A DNA stretch of 9,084 nt from assembly GCA_016868515.1 (NCBI GenBank), contig VGGM01000037.1:1-9084 (forward strand), given 5' to 3'. The position numbers were made by a program, and so were the translations under genes. The notes beneath the pieces were generated by a model, which saw nothing but the letters and a program-made list of their open reading frames with translations, had not been told where the DNA came from and did no database searches. Of the stretch, positions 1 through 6,393 are shown piece after piece. The stretch comes from Bacteroidota bacterium (GTDB taxonomy: Bacteria; Bacteroidota; Bacteroidia; Bacteroidales; VadinHA17). The stretch's first letter is position 1, and each line of letters starts with the position of its first letter.

Positions 1-1056
1 GAATGTATAGCTATACTGTTCCTGAACCGGAATATAATCAAGAATAAACCTCTGGTAATCTGTCTCATTGGCGTCAAGGTTTAGCCTGAAATCATCATTT
101 GCACCCAGTCCGAGCACAGTCAGTTCGTTACGGTTACCGAACCTTGTTTTGTGCTTGAACTGGAAATCGGTATATGTCGGAAGAAAAGGCAGCCCAATGG
201 CTCCGAAAAGAAACTGAAGATAGGAACGTCGTGCCGAAAGGATAAGCGAGCTGTTTTCACCGGTGGGCCCGTCGGCAGTCAGTCCAAGATCGGAAGCTCC
301 GACAGTGGCCCGGTACCTGAACTTGTCGGGGTTCCCGTCAATAAGACTGAAATTCAGCACACTGCTGAGGGCATTTCCCCTTGAGGCGGGAAAAGCTCCT
401 GAAAGAAAATCCACCTCCCTTACAAAATCGACGTTGATAATGCCAACCGGACCGCCCGATGCTCCCTGGGTTGAAAAGTGATTCAGGTAGGGGATTTCCA
501 CATTATCGATGTTAAACCTGTTTTCATTTGGTCCCCCCCCTCTTACAATAACATCATTCCGGAAGGCAGGAGTTGATGCCACCCCAGGAAATGACTGAAT
601 AACCTTTGAGATGTCCCTGTTTCCTCCCGGATTCCTTTCTATCTCATCAATGCCGATTATCCTGGCCGAAACAGGCGATTCCAGCCTCTTCCGGAAAGGT
701 GAAGCCTTAATCACAACGGTTTCAATATCCACAGTCGTCTCCTCAAGGGGTATCTCCAGGGTTACATCCCTGCTGTTGGTTACCATCACAGCCTCAGATA
801 TATATGGTTTGAACCCAACCGACGAAGCCCGTATCTCAACAAAACCGGGCTGGATTCCGGTAAAGAGAAAGTTGCCGTCAAAATCGGTCATTGCACCTGT
901 TGATGTTCCCCATATCACCACACTCGCGAATGGGACCGGTTCATTATTCCGTGAATTAATAACCCTCCCCTTTACCACACCCTTACTTTCCTGTGAATAG
1001 AGACCTGCAACTGAAGTAAAAGAGAGAATGAGGATTATTATCGTTTTCCGTGTCAT
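1..1056 (-). CDS. TonB-dependent receptor, N-terminal 352 residues (partial)
   Basis: Outer-membrane active transporter that takes up a ligand using TonB/proton-motive energy; the substrate cannot be told. The frame is open from ATG at 1056 to the window edge, so the barrel is mostly missing. Residues 1-21 are a signal peptide (MTRKTIIILILSF, cleavage near LYSQ). Residues about 26-105 are a carboxypeptidase-regulatory-like beta-sandwich (KGRVINSRNNEPVPFASV, then TDFDGNFLF). Residues about 115-230 are the plug domain, with the signature VIVRGGGPNENRFNIDNVEI followed by PYLNHFSTQGA, and FPASRGNALSSVLNF closing the plug. The barrel begins about residue 245. The RGG.P.EN...D..EIP.LNHF form fits a family of single receptors rather than SusC, and no SusD partner gene is visible upstream. 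It is 142 bp downstream of the GSCFA gene, so it may have its own promoter. An 8-nt G run encodes the glycines of the plug motif. Family call is secure; function is not. Confidence 0.93.
   Translation of the reverse strand, partial: MTRKTIIILILSFTSVAGLYSQESKGVVKGRVINSRNNEPVPFASVVIWGTSTGAMTDFDGNFLFTGIQPGFVEIRASSVGFKPYISEAVMVTNSRDVTLEIPLEETTVDIETVVIKASPFRKRLESPVSARIIGIDEIERNPGGNRDISKVIQSFPGVASTPAFRNDVIVRGGGPNENRFNIDNVEIPYLNHFSTQGASGGPVGIINVDFVREVDFLSGAFPASRGNALSSVLNFSLIDGNPDKFRYRATVGASDLGLTADGPTGENSSLILSARRSYLQFLFGAIGLPFLPTYTDFQFKHKTRFGNRNELTVLGLGANDDFRLNLDANETDYQRFILDYIPVQEQYSYTF
533..540 (-). repeat. Homopolymer G8 tract (C8 on plus strand) inside receptor plug domain
   Basis: Eight consecutive C on the plus strand (G on the coding strand) encode the glycines of the VRGGGPNEN motif at residues 172-175. 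The frame is intact at this length. A one-base slip would end the receptor early, so the tract is a candidate contingency site, though the glycines are also conserved in the family. Confidence 0.8.
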
Positions 1057-1123
1057 TTTGTGTAGTTTTATCTGATAAACATTGAACAAACCAAAATGTT
1101 CAAATCCGGCAATCGAAACCGTG

Positions 1124-1153
1124 TTCCGGCTTGCACTGGTGTGTTAGCCGGAA
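1124..1153. repeat. 8-bp inverted repeat with 14-nt loop, upstream of TonB receptor
   Basis: TTCCGGCT at 1124-1131 and AGCCGGAA at 1146-1153 are exact reverse complements. The dyad is flanked by two direct copies of CGAAACC (about 1114-1120 and 1155-1161). It lies in the 142-bp gap between the GSCFA stop and the receptor start. No T-run follows the stem in the minus direction, so it is not a canonical terminator; an operator, leader hairpin or chance structure are all possible. I found no convincing Bacteroidetes promoter in the gap. Confidence 0.4.
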
Positions 1154-1198
1154 ACGAAACCATTTGCAAATCCAGATTTGAAATCCAAAGGCAGCCTC

Positions 1199-2182
1199 CT
1201 ACTTCTGAAGATTGCCGAAATAATCCCTTAGCAGGGTCATATCGATTCCCCGGTTATTCTTCTCAATCCTCTCTATCTTTCTTAGCATAGTCTCAGCAAA
1301 GCTTCTGATCTCACCTGTCGACTCAGATACAATTCTGTGCCTTGCAGCCCTTGAGACGGCCGTAATTTCCCTGCTGAGCTGTTCGGTCGGGGGATCTAGA
1401 AACGACATTGAGAATTTCTCCCAGATGTAGCTGACTGCTGTTTCGGACGGATGCAGCATGTCGGCAGCATAATAGCGATAATCGCGCAGATCGTCCATAA
1501 GCAGCTCATAAGAAGGGAAATACCCGGGCTGAACAGGATGGTTCAGTAGTTTGTCGATGGCAAGGAAAAGAACCGACTTGCTAACCTGATTACCATAGGC
1601 TCCGTCCTTCCAGTGACGTACAGGACTAACGGTAAAAATTATCCTGAGACCGGGATTGAACTGCAGCAGGCTATCCAGAAGATCAGACCAGTCGGAAGCC
1701 ACCTTTTCAGGGGAGAGAAGTTCCCTGCTGAAAAAGCTGTCGGGTATCTTATGGCAGTTGGAGACGATTTCCCCGGTATCCTTTCTTCTGTAAACCCATG
1801 CCGTACCGAAGGTAACGAAGAGAAAGCCCGCCTTCTTCAGAAAATCCGAAGCTTTGAGAATTGATCCGTTGATTTTCCCGAGGCAGATTTCATTATCCTC
1901 CGATGAGAATTCCGTGTAGTGGTCAAAACTAAGCCATCTGCCATTGTGGTTCCACAAATCATCAGGGGTGTAGATGCGGCCCTGAATCAAACAACGGAGA
2001 GAGGCTGCAACCGAAGCCGGATTAAACTGGGTTCCGAAGGGATTGCATATTACCGGTAATAGTCCCTCCTGCATCTTGTTTGCCATCTCTCCTGCAAAGC
2101 AAGATCCGATAAACATAACCGGGGTTTTATAGGAAATCATCCGTTCCTGCTTTCCTGCCGCCACCTCTGTCCTGAGATTCAT
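1199..2182 (-). CDS. GSCFA domain protein (SGNH/GDSL-like hydrolase fold)
   Basis: Predicted 327-residue protein of the GSCFA family, named for the motif seen here as GSCFA at residues 26-30. The family is related to SGNH esterases; the Ser of GSCFA is the expected nucleophile and D241/H244 in AADMLHPSE match the SGNH block V Asp-x-x-His. Other conserved blocks are FVTFGTAWVY (122-131), FTVSPVRHW (183-191) and FPSYELLMDDLRDYRYY. No signal peptide, so likely cytoplasmic. Start choice: a GTG at 2200 would add six residues and overlap the upstream gene, but ATG at 2182 gives MNLRTEV, and family members commonly begin with a short M-x-x-RT-type segment directly before the GSCFA strand, so 2182 is preferred. 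The upstream hydrolase gene stops 10 bp before it, so they are probably co-transcribed. Reaction and substrate are unknown; an ester substrate is inferred from fold only. Confidence 0.93.
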   Translation of the reverse strand: MNLRTEVAAGKQERMISYKTPVMFIGSCFAGEMANKMQEGLLPVICNPFGTQFNPASVAASLRCLIQGRIYTPDDLWNHNGRWLSFDHYTEFSSEDNEICLGKINGSILKASDFLKKAGFLFVTFGTAWVYRRKDTGEIVSNCHKIPDSFFSRELLSPEKVASDWSDLLDSLLQFNPGLRIIFTVSPVRHWKDGAYGNQVSKSVLFLAIDKLLNHPVQPGYFPSYELLMDDLRDYRYYAADMLHPSETAVSYIWEKFSMSFLDPPTEQLSREITAVSRAARHRIVSESTGEIRSFAETMLRKIERIEKNNRGIDMTLLRDYFGNLQK

Positions 2183-2192
2183 ATCGGAACTA

Positions 2193-3017
2193 TTAATCAC
2201 TTAATGTCTTAATAAGCCATCCGGCGATATATTCAAAAACCTCGCCGGCAATTATATCATTGTGTAATTCATGATATCCCCCCTCCCATATTTTCAGGAA
2301 TGCTTCCGGAGAATCTTCAGCAAAAAGGCGGCTGCCTTCAGGTGAGGTGATCATGTCATCGGCCCCGTGCATCAACAATAGCGGGATGGTTAGCTCATGC
2401 CTGTTCTTCAGGGAGCAGGCAGCCGAAGAAACAGCCTCATTGAAAAGCGAGACTGAAATGCGGTCATGTACAAGCGGGTCGGAGGTGTAAGCTGCAGCAA
2501 CTCTTTTATCGCGGGACAGGTAATTGACATTCAGACCTGACGGCTGTACCATTGCAGGAGCTATTTTTTTTACTGCCATGGCAAGAATAAGCTTAAGAGC
2601 CGCGGGCTCGAATGCCAACTTCAACCACGGTGATGTAACTACAGCACAAGCGACACCGGGTTTGCGGCTTAACAGGTACCGGAGTACAATCCCTCCACCC
2701 AGACTGTGACCATACAGCACAACGGGTACCCCGTGACACTCAGCGGCCGCTTTCTTAACAAGTTCATCAATCAGGTTATCCGCAACCCTGTAAGATGAAA
2801 TATGGCCTCTCTTTCCGTCAGAGATACCGTGACCCGGCAAATCAACGCCAGCCACGGCAAATCCCCTCTCCAGAAACCTGCCGGCCCAGCCTGCGTACCT
2901 GCCGAAATGCTCTCCCAAACCATGTATTAATACCACTACCCCTGCGCAGGCCGTATCGGGTTTGCTTAATGTTCCCCTTACAACCATGCCTCCGTTTAGC
3001 ACCAGTTCAATTTCCAT
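2193..3017 (-). CDS. Alpha/beta hydrolase, monoacylglycerol-lipase-like (Hydrolase_4)
   Basis: A 274-residue serine hydrolase of the monoglyceride lipase/lysophospholipase type. Diagnostic motifs are LIHGLGEHFGRYAGWA (30-45, oxyanion side), VDLPGHGISDGKRGH (58-72) and LYGHSLGGG (101-109) with nucleophile Ser105. The triad is probably Ser105, Asp221 (HGADDMIT) and His249 (EGGYHELHND). All are in the order and spacing expected of the family, and length is normal. A cap region lies about residues 130-205. No signal peptide, so it is likely cytoplasmic or peripherally membrane-bound, acting on monoacylglycerols, lysophospholipids or similar esters; the natural substrate is not shown. It is first of a two-gene unit with the GSCFA gene, which starts 10 bp after its stop. 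The start at 3017 puts a normal six-residue lead before the first strand. Divergent from the ECF sigma gene at 3300. Confidence 0.93.
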   Translation of the reverse strand: MEIELVLNGGMVVRGTLSKPDTACAGVVVLIHGLGEHFGRYAGWAGRFLERGFAVAGVDLPGHGISDGKRGHISSYRVADNLIDELVKKAAAECHGVPVVLYGHSLGGGIVLRYLLSRKPGVACAVVTSPWLKLAFEPAALKLILAMAVKKIAPAMVQPSGLNVNYLSRDKRVAAAYTSDPLVHDRISVSLFNEAVSSAACSLKNRHELTIPLLLMHGADDMITSPEGSRLFAEDSPEAFLKIWEGGYHELHNDIIAGEVFEYIAGWLIKTLSD

Positions 3018-3031
3018 ATCCCATTTTTATA

Positions 3032-3063
3032 TAAAGGTAAACCATTATGTTCTCACCCACAAG
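3032..3063 (-). promoter_or_regulatory. Possible promoter of hydrolase-GSCFA operon
   Basis: On the minus strand, CTTG at 3063-3060 is followed after 20 bp by TACCTTTA at 3039-3032, which fits the Bacteroidetes housekeeping pattern TTTG-N19-21-TAnnTTTG except for the last base of the -7 box. The predicted transcript would start only about 8-10 nt before the ATG at 3017, which is short, so this is tentative. Confidence 0.35.
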
Positions 3064-3078
3064 CGACCAGAAAAAAAT

Positions 3079-3228
3079 CGAAAATACGAAAAATATCAAA
3101 TACGCAATTTAGACACTATTTGGAACAACAAATCATAATTCCTATTTAACTGCCTGTATACATGACACTTAAGCCACTTCAAACCATCTCTAACTGATTA
3201 GACCAATAATGGATTAATCGTATTTTCG
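3079..3228. repeat. Separated 11-bp inverted repeat in divergent promoter region
   Basis: CGAAAATACGA at 3079-3089 is the exact reverse complement of TCGTATTTTCG at 3218-3228, 128 bp away. The region 3018-3299 between the hydrolase and sigma genes is strongly AT-rich and contains no gene. The right copy ends 10 bp before the predicted -33 box of the sigma gene. It could be a pair of operator sites or chance. Confidence 0.4.
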
Positions 3229-3238
3229 GATATTAAGA

Positions 3239-3270
3239 TTTGCATATCTTTATTTGTCGGCTCATATTTG
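3239..3270 (+). promoter_or_regulatory. Predicted promoter of orphan ECF sigma gene
   Basis: TTTG at 3239-3242, a 20-bp spacer, then CATATTTG at 3263-3270, differing from the Bacteroidetes consensus TTTG-N19-21-TAnnTTTG by one base (C for T). Transcription would begin near 3277, giving a leader of about 23 nt. A GGAG at 3294-3297 is only 2 nt from the ATG, too close for a normal Shine-Dalgarno site. Confidence 0.5.
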
Positions 3271-3299
3271 TTACCGGAAACAATTAAAAACACGGAGCT

Positions 3300-3806
3300 A
3301 TGACAACTTACGAATTCAACAACAGTCTTATAGAGATGAAGAGCAATCTTCACAAGTTTGCCATGAGTCTTACAAGCGACCGCGAAAAGGCACATGACCT
3401 GGTGCAGGACACTTATCTCAAGGCAATATCATATAAGGACAAGTTTGTGGATTACACCAACCTGAAAGCATGGGTATTCACAATTATGAAGAACACATTC
3501 ATCAACAATTACAGGCGTAACATAAAGGAAAACACCCTTATTGACGTCACACAGGACCTTTACTACATAAACCTGTCAGACGACAAGGGATATATCTCTC
3601 CCGATTCAAGCTACTCTGAGTCGGAAATTGAAAAAGCAATCGACTCTCTTGAGGATGAGTTCCGTGTTCCATTCAGAATGCATGTAGAGGGGTTCAAGTA
3701 CAAGGAGATTGCCGATGAGCTGGGTCTTAAGATTGGAACCGTGAAGAGCCGTATTTTCTTCACCCGCCAGAAGCTGATGAACATATTAAAAGATTACGAC
3801 CGATAG
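3300..3806 (+). CDS. ECF-type RNA polymerase sigma factor (orphan)
   Basis: A 168-residue sigma-70 family protein containing only regions 2 and 4, hence an extracytoplasmic-function sigma. Region 2 spans about 13-73: DREKAHDLVQDTYLKA (28-43, core RNA polymerase contact) and NLKAWVFTIMKNTFINNYRR (54-73, -10 recognition). Region 4 spans about 110-161, with the helix-turn-helix YKEIADELGLKIGTVKSRIF (134-153) for -35 recognition. Length is normal and nothing is missing. It is monocistronic: divergent from the hydrolase, ended by its own terminator, and with no anti-sigma gene beside it, so its control must come from elsewhere or be transcriptional. The housekeeping-type promoter upstream suggests constitutive or repressor-controlled expression rather than autoregulation. 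Strongly acidic and basic patches between regions 2 and 4 (78-109) form the linker. The regulon is unknown. Confidence 0.95.
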   Translation: MTTYEFNNSLIEMKSNLHKFAMSLTSDREKAHDLVQDTYLKAISYKDKFVDYTNLKAWVFTIMKNTFINNYRRNIKENTLIDVTQDLYYINLSDDKGYISPDSSYSESEIEKAIDSLEDEFRVPFRMHVEGFKYKEIADELGLKIGTVKSRIFFTRQKLMNILKDYDR

Positions 3807-3853
3807 TTTTCTGTTTATTTTTTTTAGGGTTTCTTTGTATTCATTTTTCCGGT

Positions 3854-3883
3854 ACCGGCCCCTCTTATGGGGCCGGTTTCTTT
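3854..3883 (+). terminator. Rho-independent terminator of ECF sigma gene
   Basis: A perfect 9-bp GC-rich stem, ACCGGCCCC (3854-3862) and GGGGCCGGT (3869-3877), with loop TCTTAT, followed by TTTCTTT in the plus direction. It lies 48 bp past the sigma stop codon. In the minus direction the stem is followed by A-rich rather than T-rich sequence, so it serves the plus-strand gene; a separate terminator for the lipoprotein gene ending at 3903 was not seen. Confidence 0.85.
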
Positions 3884-3902
3884 CCGGGGGAACCGGGGCT
3901 TC

Positions 3903-4940
3903 CTACCTGCCACGCAATTTCCGTAGAACTATGCCGGCAACCACTATGAGTACAAATCCGCCTGATACATACCATGCCCACCTGTTTTCCCGGTGCGACT
4001 CGGCCCAGAGGGTGTAATCCTCAAAGAAAAAAAGCTCTGGCCTTACCTGCCAGGCCACTTCTCCGGATGCTGAAATATAACCGTTACAATCCTTCAGTGT
4101 CCCTGGCATAATCGTCTTGACCGTATATCCGCAGAACTGCCAGAACAGCTCCATACTCTTATCGATACTATCCTCTGCTGCAGAGAATATCGATCCATAC
4201 CTGTTAACAGTCTCTTCGCCCAGAATGGCAATGAGAACGCTGTCAATATCAGACCCGAAAGGCTCGAGGTATGCTGTAAACTTCTCTTCATAACCGTAAA
4301 ACTCCTCTACGAATTTCTCATCAGCCCCGGAATCCTTCAGCATCTTCCCGGCCAGCTGAGACCAGCTGTTTACCAGTCCCCTGACCAGCCACAATTCCAC
4401 ATGCGAGTCAACTGAGTCGCTCAGAGCGGTGTAGAAGGTGCTGTCAGCTCCCTCTTTAAGGTCAGTGGCCACAGAATTTGGCAGCATAAGAAACTCAACT
4501 TCCTCATTGCTGAGAAAGTTCCTTATCGGGTATCCATGAGGCATTATCCTTCTAACCTGCTCGGTAAACCGGTAAGAGGTTGTGAACCATCTGAAACTCT
4601 TACTGAAATATGCACTCCTCACCGATGCTGCGTTTATCCCTATTCCTCCGGCATATTCAGCTGATATGCTCTCCGCATCGGGAAACAGTTTCTCTGCCAC
4701 AAGCACCCTTGTAGTATCACCCTCATCCGACACCTCAGTACTATATGTCAGTTTCCAGGTGCTGTCAACAGGTACCCTGTACTCCTCCGGATCAAATTCC
4801 CGTTTACTTGTTCTCATCTCTATCCGGCGGGTAACAGACCCATCGGGATGAACAATATTTGTTACTATAGTCTCCGGCTCGTCACACCCCTGCAGCGGCA
4901 GGAGAAGAATCAGAACAGCAATGAGTTTAACCTTTTTCAT
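3903..4940 (-). CDS. Predicted lipoprotein with C-terminal membrane helix, in ECF operon
   Basis: A 345-residue protein I cannot assign to a named family. It begins with a lipoprotein signal peptide: MKK, a hydrophobic run (residues 5-16), and lipobox LQGC with Cys19 as the lipidated residue; Gln at -2 is unusual. Asp at +2 would favour inner-membrane retention in enterobacteria, a rule not established for Bacteroidetes. The segment after Cys19 (TIVTNIVHPDGSVTRRIEMR) looks like an extracytoplasmic beta-rich start. Residues 321-339 (WAWYVSGGFVLIVVAGIVL) are a strong membrane helix followed by RKLRGR, a positive cytoplasmic tail. So the 300-residue domain is likely anchored to the inner membrane at both ends. 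It is last in an operon with an ECF sigma and its presumed anti-sigma, 5 bp after the latter, so a sensory or accessory role for that pathway is inferred. Confidence is high that it is a gene, low on function. Confidence 0.85.
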   Translation of the reverse strand: MKKVKLIAVLILLLPLQGCDEPETIVTNIVHPDGSVTRRIEMRTSKREFDPEEYRVPVDSTWKLTYSTEVSDEGDTTRVLVAEKLFPDAESISAEYAGGIGINAASVRSAYFSKSFRWFTTSYRFTEQVRRIMPHGYPIRNFLSNEEVEFLMLPNSVATDLKEGADSTFYTALSDSVDSHVELWLVRGLVNSWSQLAGKMLKDSGADEKFVEEFYGYEEKFTAYLEPFGSDIDSVLIAILGEETVNRYGSIFSAAEDSIDKSMELFWQFCGYTVKTIMPGTLKDCNGYISASGEVAWQVRPELFFFEDYTLWAESHRENRWAWYVSGGFVLIVVAGIVLRKLRGR

Positions 4941-4945
4941 TTTAT

Positions 4946-5506
4946 TCAGATTGTTGGTTTATTTCTGTCTTCCATTAAAGATCCTCTGTACTCCTTCTCT
5001 ATCATCCTCAGAATTTCCGGATTCAGTTGAAGTATCCTGTTAATCCTTTCCCGTGACAGTTCAAGTTCCTTATACAACTCAATCAGTCTGCTGATATCAT
5101 CAACCGAAACCTTAATGCTGTCAACACCATATGGCAGGCTACTGCTTAGACTTTTTAATCTCAGGGCTTGTCCCGGTTCGAATGATTCAGCAGGGCGTAC
5201 CTCAATGCCCCCTCCTGCTTTCATCCGGTAGTTGATATCCTTAATGCCTGTCATAATTTCAAACTGCTGATAAACAAACAGGCCGACCAGCAAAAGCGAG
5301 GCAATGGAAAGGGACCGCCTGGCCCACCCTACCGTTGTCCATCCAAAGACAAATTCATGAATCGCAGGCCGGCTCCCAGCCTTCCTGCTCTCACCAAGCA
5401 CCCTTTCTATTATCCTCTCAGCCAGCAGGTCAGGATGAGCAGGGGCATTGTGACTCCTCCCCATCACTTCAGTAAACCTGTTATATTCCTCTTCATTTAC
5501 CTTCAT
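4946..5506 (-). CDS. Putative anti-sigma factor, single-pass membrane protein
   Basis: A 186-residue protein with a cytoplasmic N-terminal domain (1-62), one membrane helix (about 64-80, RSLSIASLLLVGLFVYQ) preceded by Arg63/Arg64 and an extracytoplasmic C-terminal domain of about 105 residues that is helical and charged (IKVSVDDISRLIELYKELEL and an ERINRILQLNPEILRMIEKE segment). That topology, plus a start codon only one base after the TGA of the ECF sigma gene (translational coupling), is what anti-sigma factors show. The classical zinc anti-sigma motif (His-x3-Cys-x2-Cys) is absent; there are no cysteines at all. The assignment rests on position and topology, not on a recognised domain. The helical C-terminal part may sense an extracytoplasmic signal, perhaps via the following lipoprotein. 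Confidence 0.8.
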   Translation of the reverse strand: MKVNEEEYNRFTEVMGRSHNAPAHPDLLAERIIERVLGESRKAGSRPAIHEFVFGWTTVGWARRSLSIASLLLVGLFVYQQFEIMTGIKDINYRMKAGGGIEVRPAESFEPGQALRLKSLSSSLPYGVDSIKVSVDDISRLIELYKELELSRERINRILQLNPEILRMIEKEYRGSLMEDRNKPTI

Positions 5507-5507
5507 T

Positions 5508-6053
5508 TCAGTACCTCCCTCTTATTATTTCCTTCACTTTTTTCCTGGCATGATAAAGATTCGATTTCAGAGAGTTTGCATTCAATCCCGTAATCTCACT
5601 TATTCGCTCGTTATTCATACCTTCCAGGTCACTCAGTACAAATACCGCTCTCTGTTTCGGACTAAGTTCCGCGGTAACGGTTCGCATTATCTCTCCATAT
5701 TCATCTGCTGTTGGTTCTGAGCCATCATCTCCCCTGATAATTTCGCCAAGCCGATGCCAGGTCAGTTCATCAGCCGGTTTCGCCATCTCCCTCTTTTTCC
5801 TTCTCAGCTCATCGTAACAGCAATTAACAACAATCCTGTAGAACCATGGGCCGAAACTGCCATCATTATCAAGTCGGCCAATCTTTTTCCATACCTTCAC
5901 CATCGCCTCCTGAGCCACATCCTCAGCTGCCTCATTGTCGGCGAGCATCCTGAATGCTATCCGCCAGGCAACAGGTGACAGCTCCCTTACAAGTTCAACC
6001 AATGAGCCGGTATCTCCCGCCCGGCAACCTGCCAATACCAATGAGTCTGTCAA
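5508..6053 (-). CDS. ECF-type RNA polymerase sigma factor
   Basis: A 181-residue sigma factor with region 2 (about 17-87: AAEDVAQEAMVKVWKKIGRL, then GPWFYRIVVNCCYDELRRKK) and region 4 (about 121-176: ELSPKQRAVFVLSDLEGM then ERISEITGLNANSLKSNLYH HTH). The start is unusual: no ATG lies upstream in frame after the TAA near 6106, and the first internal ATG is codon 36, well inside region 2.1. TTG at 6053 gives MTDSLVLAGCRAGD, matching the usual N-terminus of ECF proteins, so it is taken as the start; TTG codons 5 and 7 are alternatives. First gene of a minus-strand operon with the presumed anti-sigma (1 bp later) and lipoprotein. The weak start codon may keep sigma synthesis low relative to the ATG-started anti-sigma. 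Regulon unknown; autoregulation is typical of this arrangement but I cannot identify a promoter. Confidence 0.95.
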   Translation of the reverse strand: MTDSLVLAGCRAGDTGSLVELVRELSPVAWRIAFRMLADNEAAEDVAQEAMVKVWKKIGRLDNDGSFGPWFYRIVVNCCYDELRRKKREMAKPADELTWHRLGEIIRGDDGSEPTADEYGEIMRTVTAELSPKQRAVFVLSDLEGMNNERISEITGLNANSLKSNLYHARKKVKEIIRGRY

Positions 6054-6393
6054 ATCGCAGTTTTCAGTAAGACGTAATGTATCGATAAAAGTAAAAAGAG
6101 ATTCTTAAATTGTATACCTAATGGTAATAAAACCTCTGTAATCAGTCCGTGTGTCTCCCGGTAAATTCAGGTGAAAACTGAACAAACCTGCCGCCTGCTT
6201 TGTCATTAGGACATATTGTAATAACTTTATGCAATAGCCTGACATGAACCTTTCGTTTGCCACCGGTGAGCCATCCCGGGTTCTACCGACATTTGAAAGT
6301 TTTAAATCAGAAAGATGAAACATGCATTTAAAGGAGGGTTAACCTTTTGGAAGCCTTCCTGAACTAATAAACCTTTTAAATTAAAATGATAAA
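6054..6393. other. 340-bp gap without a convincing gene
   Basis: Divergent intergenic region between the ECF sigma operon and the DUF3078 gene. It holds one minus-strand open frame of 72 codons (6323-6105) that I do not accept as a gene: no recognised domain, no start context, and it sits where the operon promoter should be. Its C-terminal end (DYRGFITIRYTI) has the alternating aromatic pattern of an outer-membrane strand, so it could be a remnant. The plus-strand side carries the possible DUF3078 promoter. Confidence 0.5.
6345..6377 (+). promoter_or_regulatory. Possible promoter of DUF3078 gene
   Basis: TTTTG at 6345-6349, a 20-bp spacer, then AACCTTTT at 6370-6377, which has Bacteroidetes -33/-7 spacing but a poor -7 box. 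The octamer AACCTTTT also occurs at 6341-6348, 29 bp upstream. A 5-bp dyad (GGAAG-C-CTTCC, 6349-6359) lies in the spacer and could be an operator. Weak evidence overall. Confidence 0.3.

Noticed and set aside
611..1000. 129-codon plus-strand open frame
   Set aside because: Antisense to the TonB receptor carboxypeptidase-like and plug region; no domain, and the minus-strand protein is a clear family match.
1..1056. SusC-type receptor of a polysaccharide utilisation locus
   Set aside because: No SusD gene or glycoside hydrolase is visible upstream and the plug motif differs from the SusC form; the downstream side is outside the window.
2564..2571. T8 run in the hydrolase gene as a slippage site
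   Set aside because: It encodes Lys-Lys followed by Ile codons in an ordinary AT-rich stretch; the frame is intact and A/T runs of this length are common.
3198..3395. 65-codon minus-strand open frame across the divergent promoter
   Set aside because: Overlaps the start of the ECF sigma gene and its promoter; no recognisable protein features.
4946..5506. Zinc-binding anti-sigma domain
   Set aside because: The protein has no cysteine, so the His-Cys-Cys zinc motif cannot be present; anti-sigma role is kept on context and topology only.
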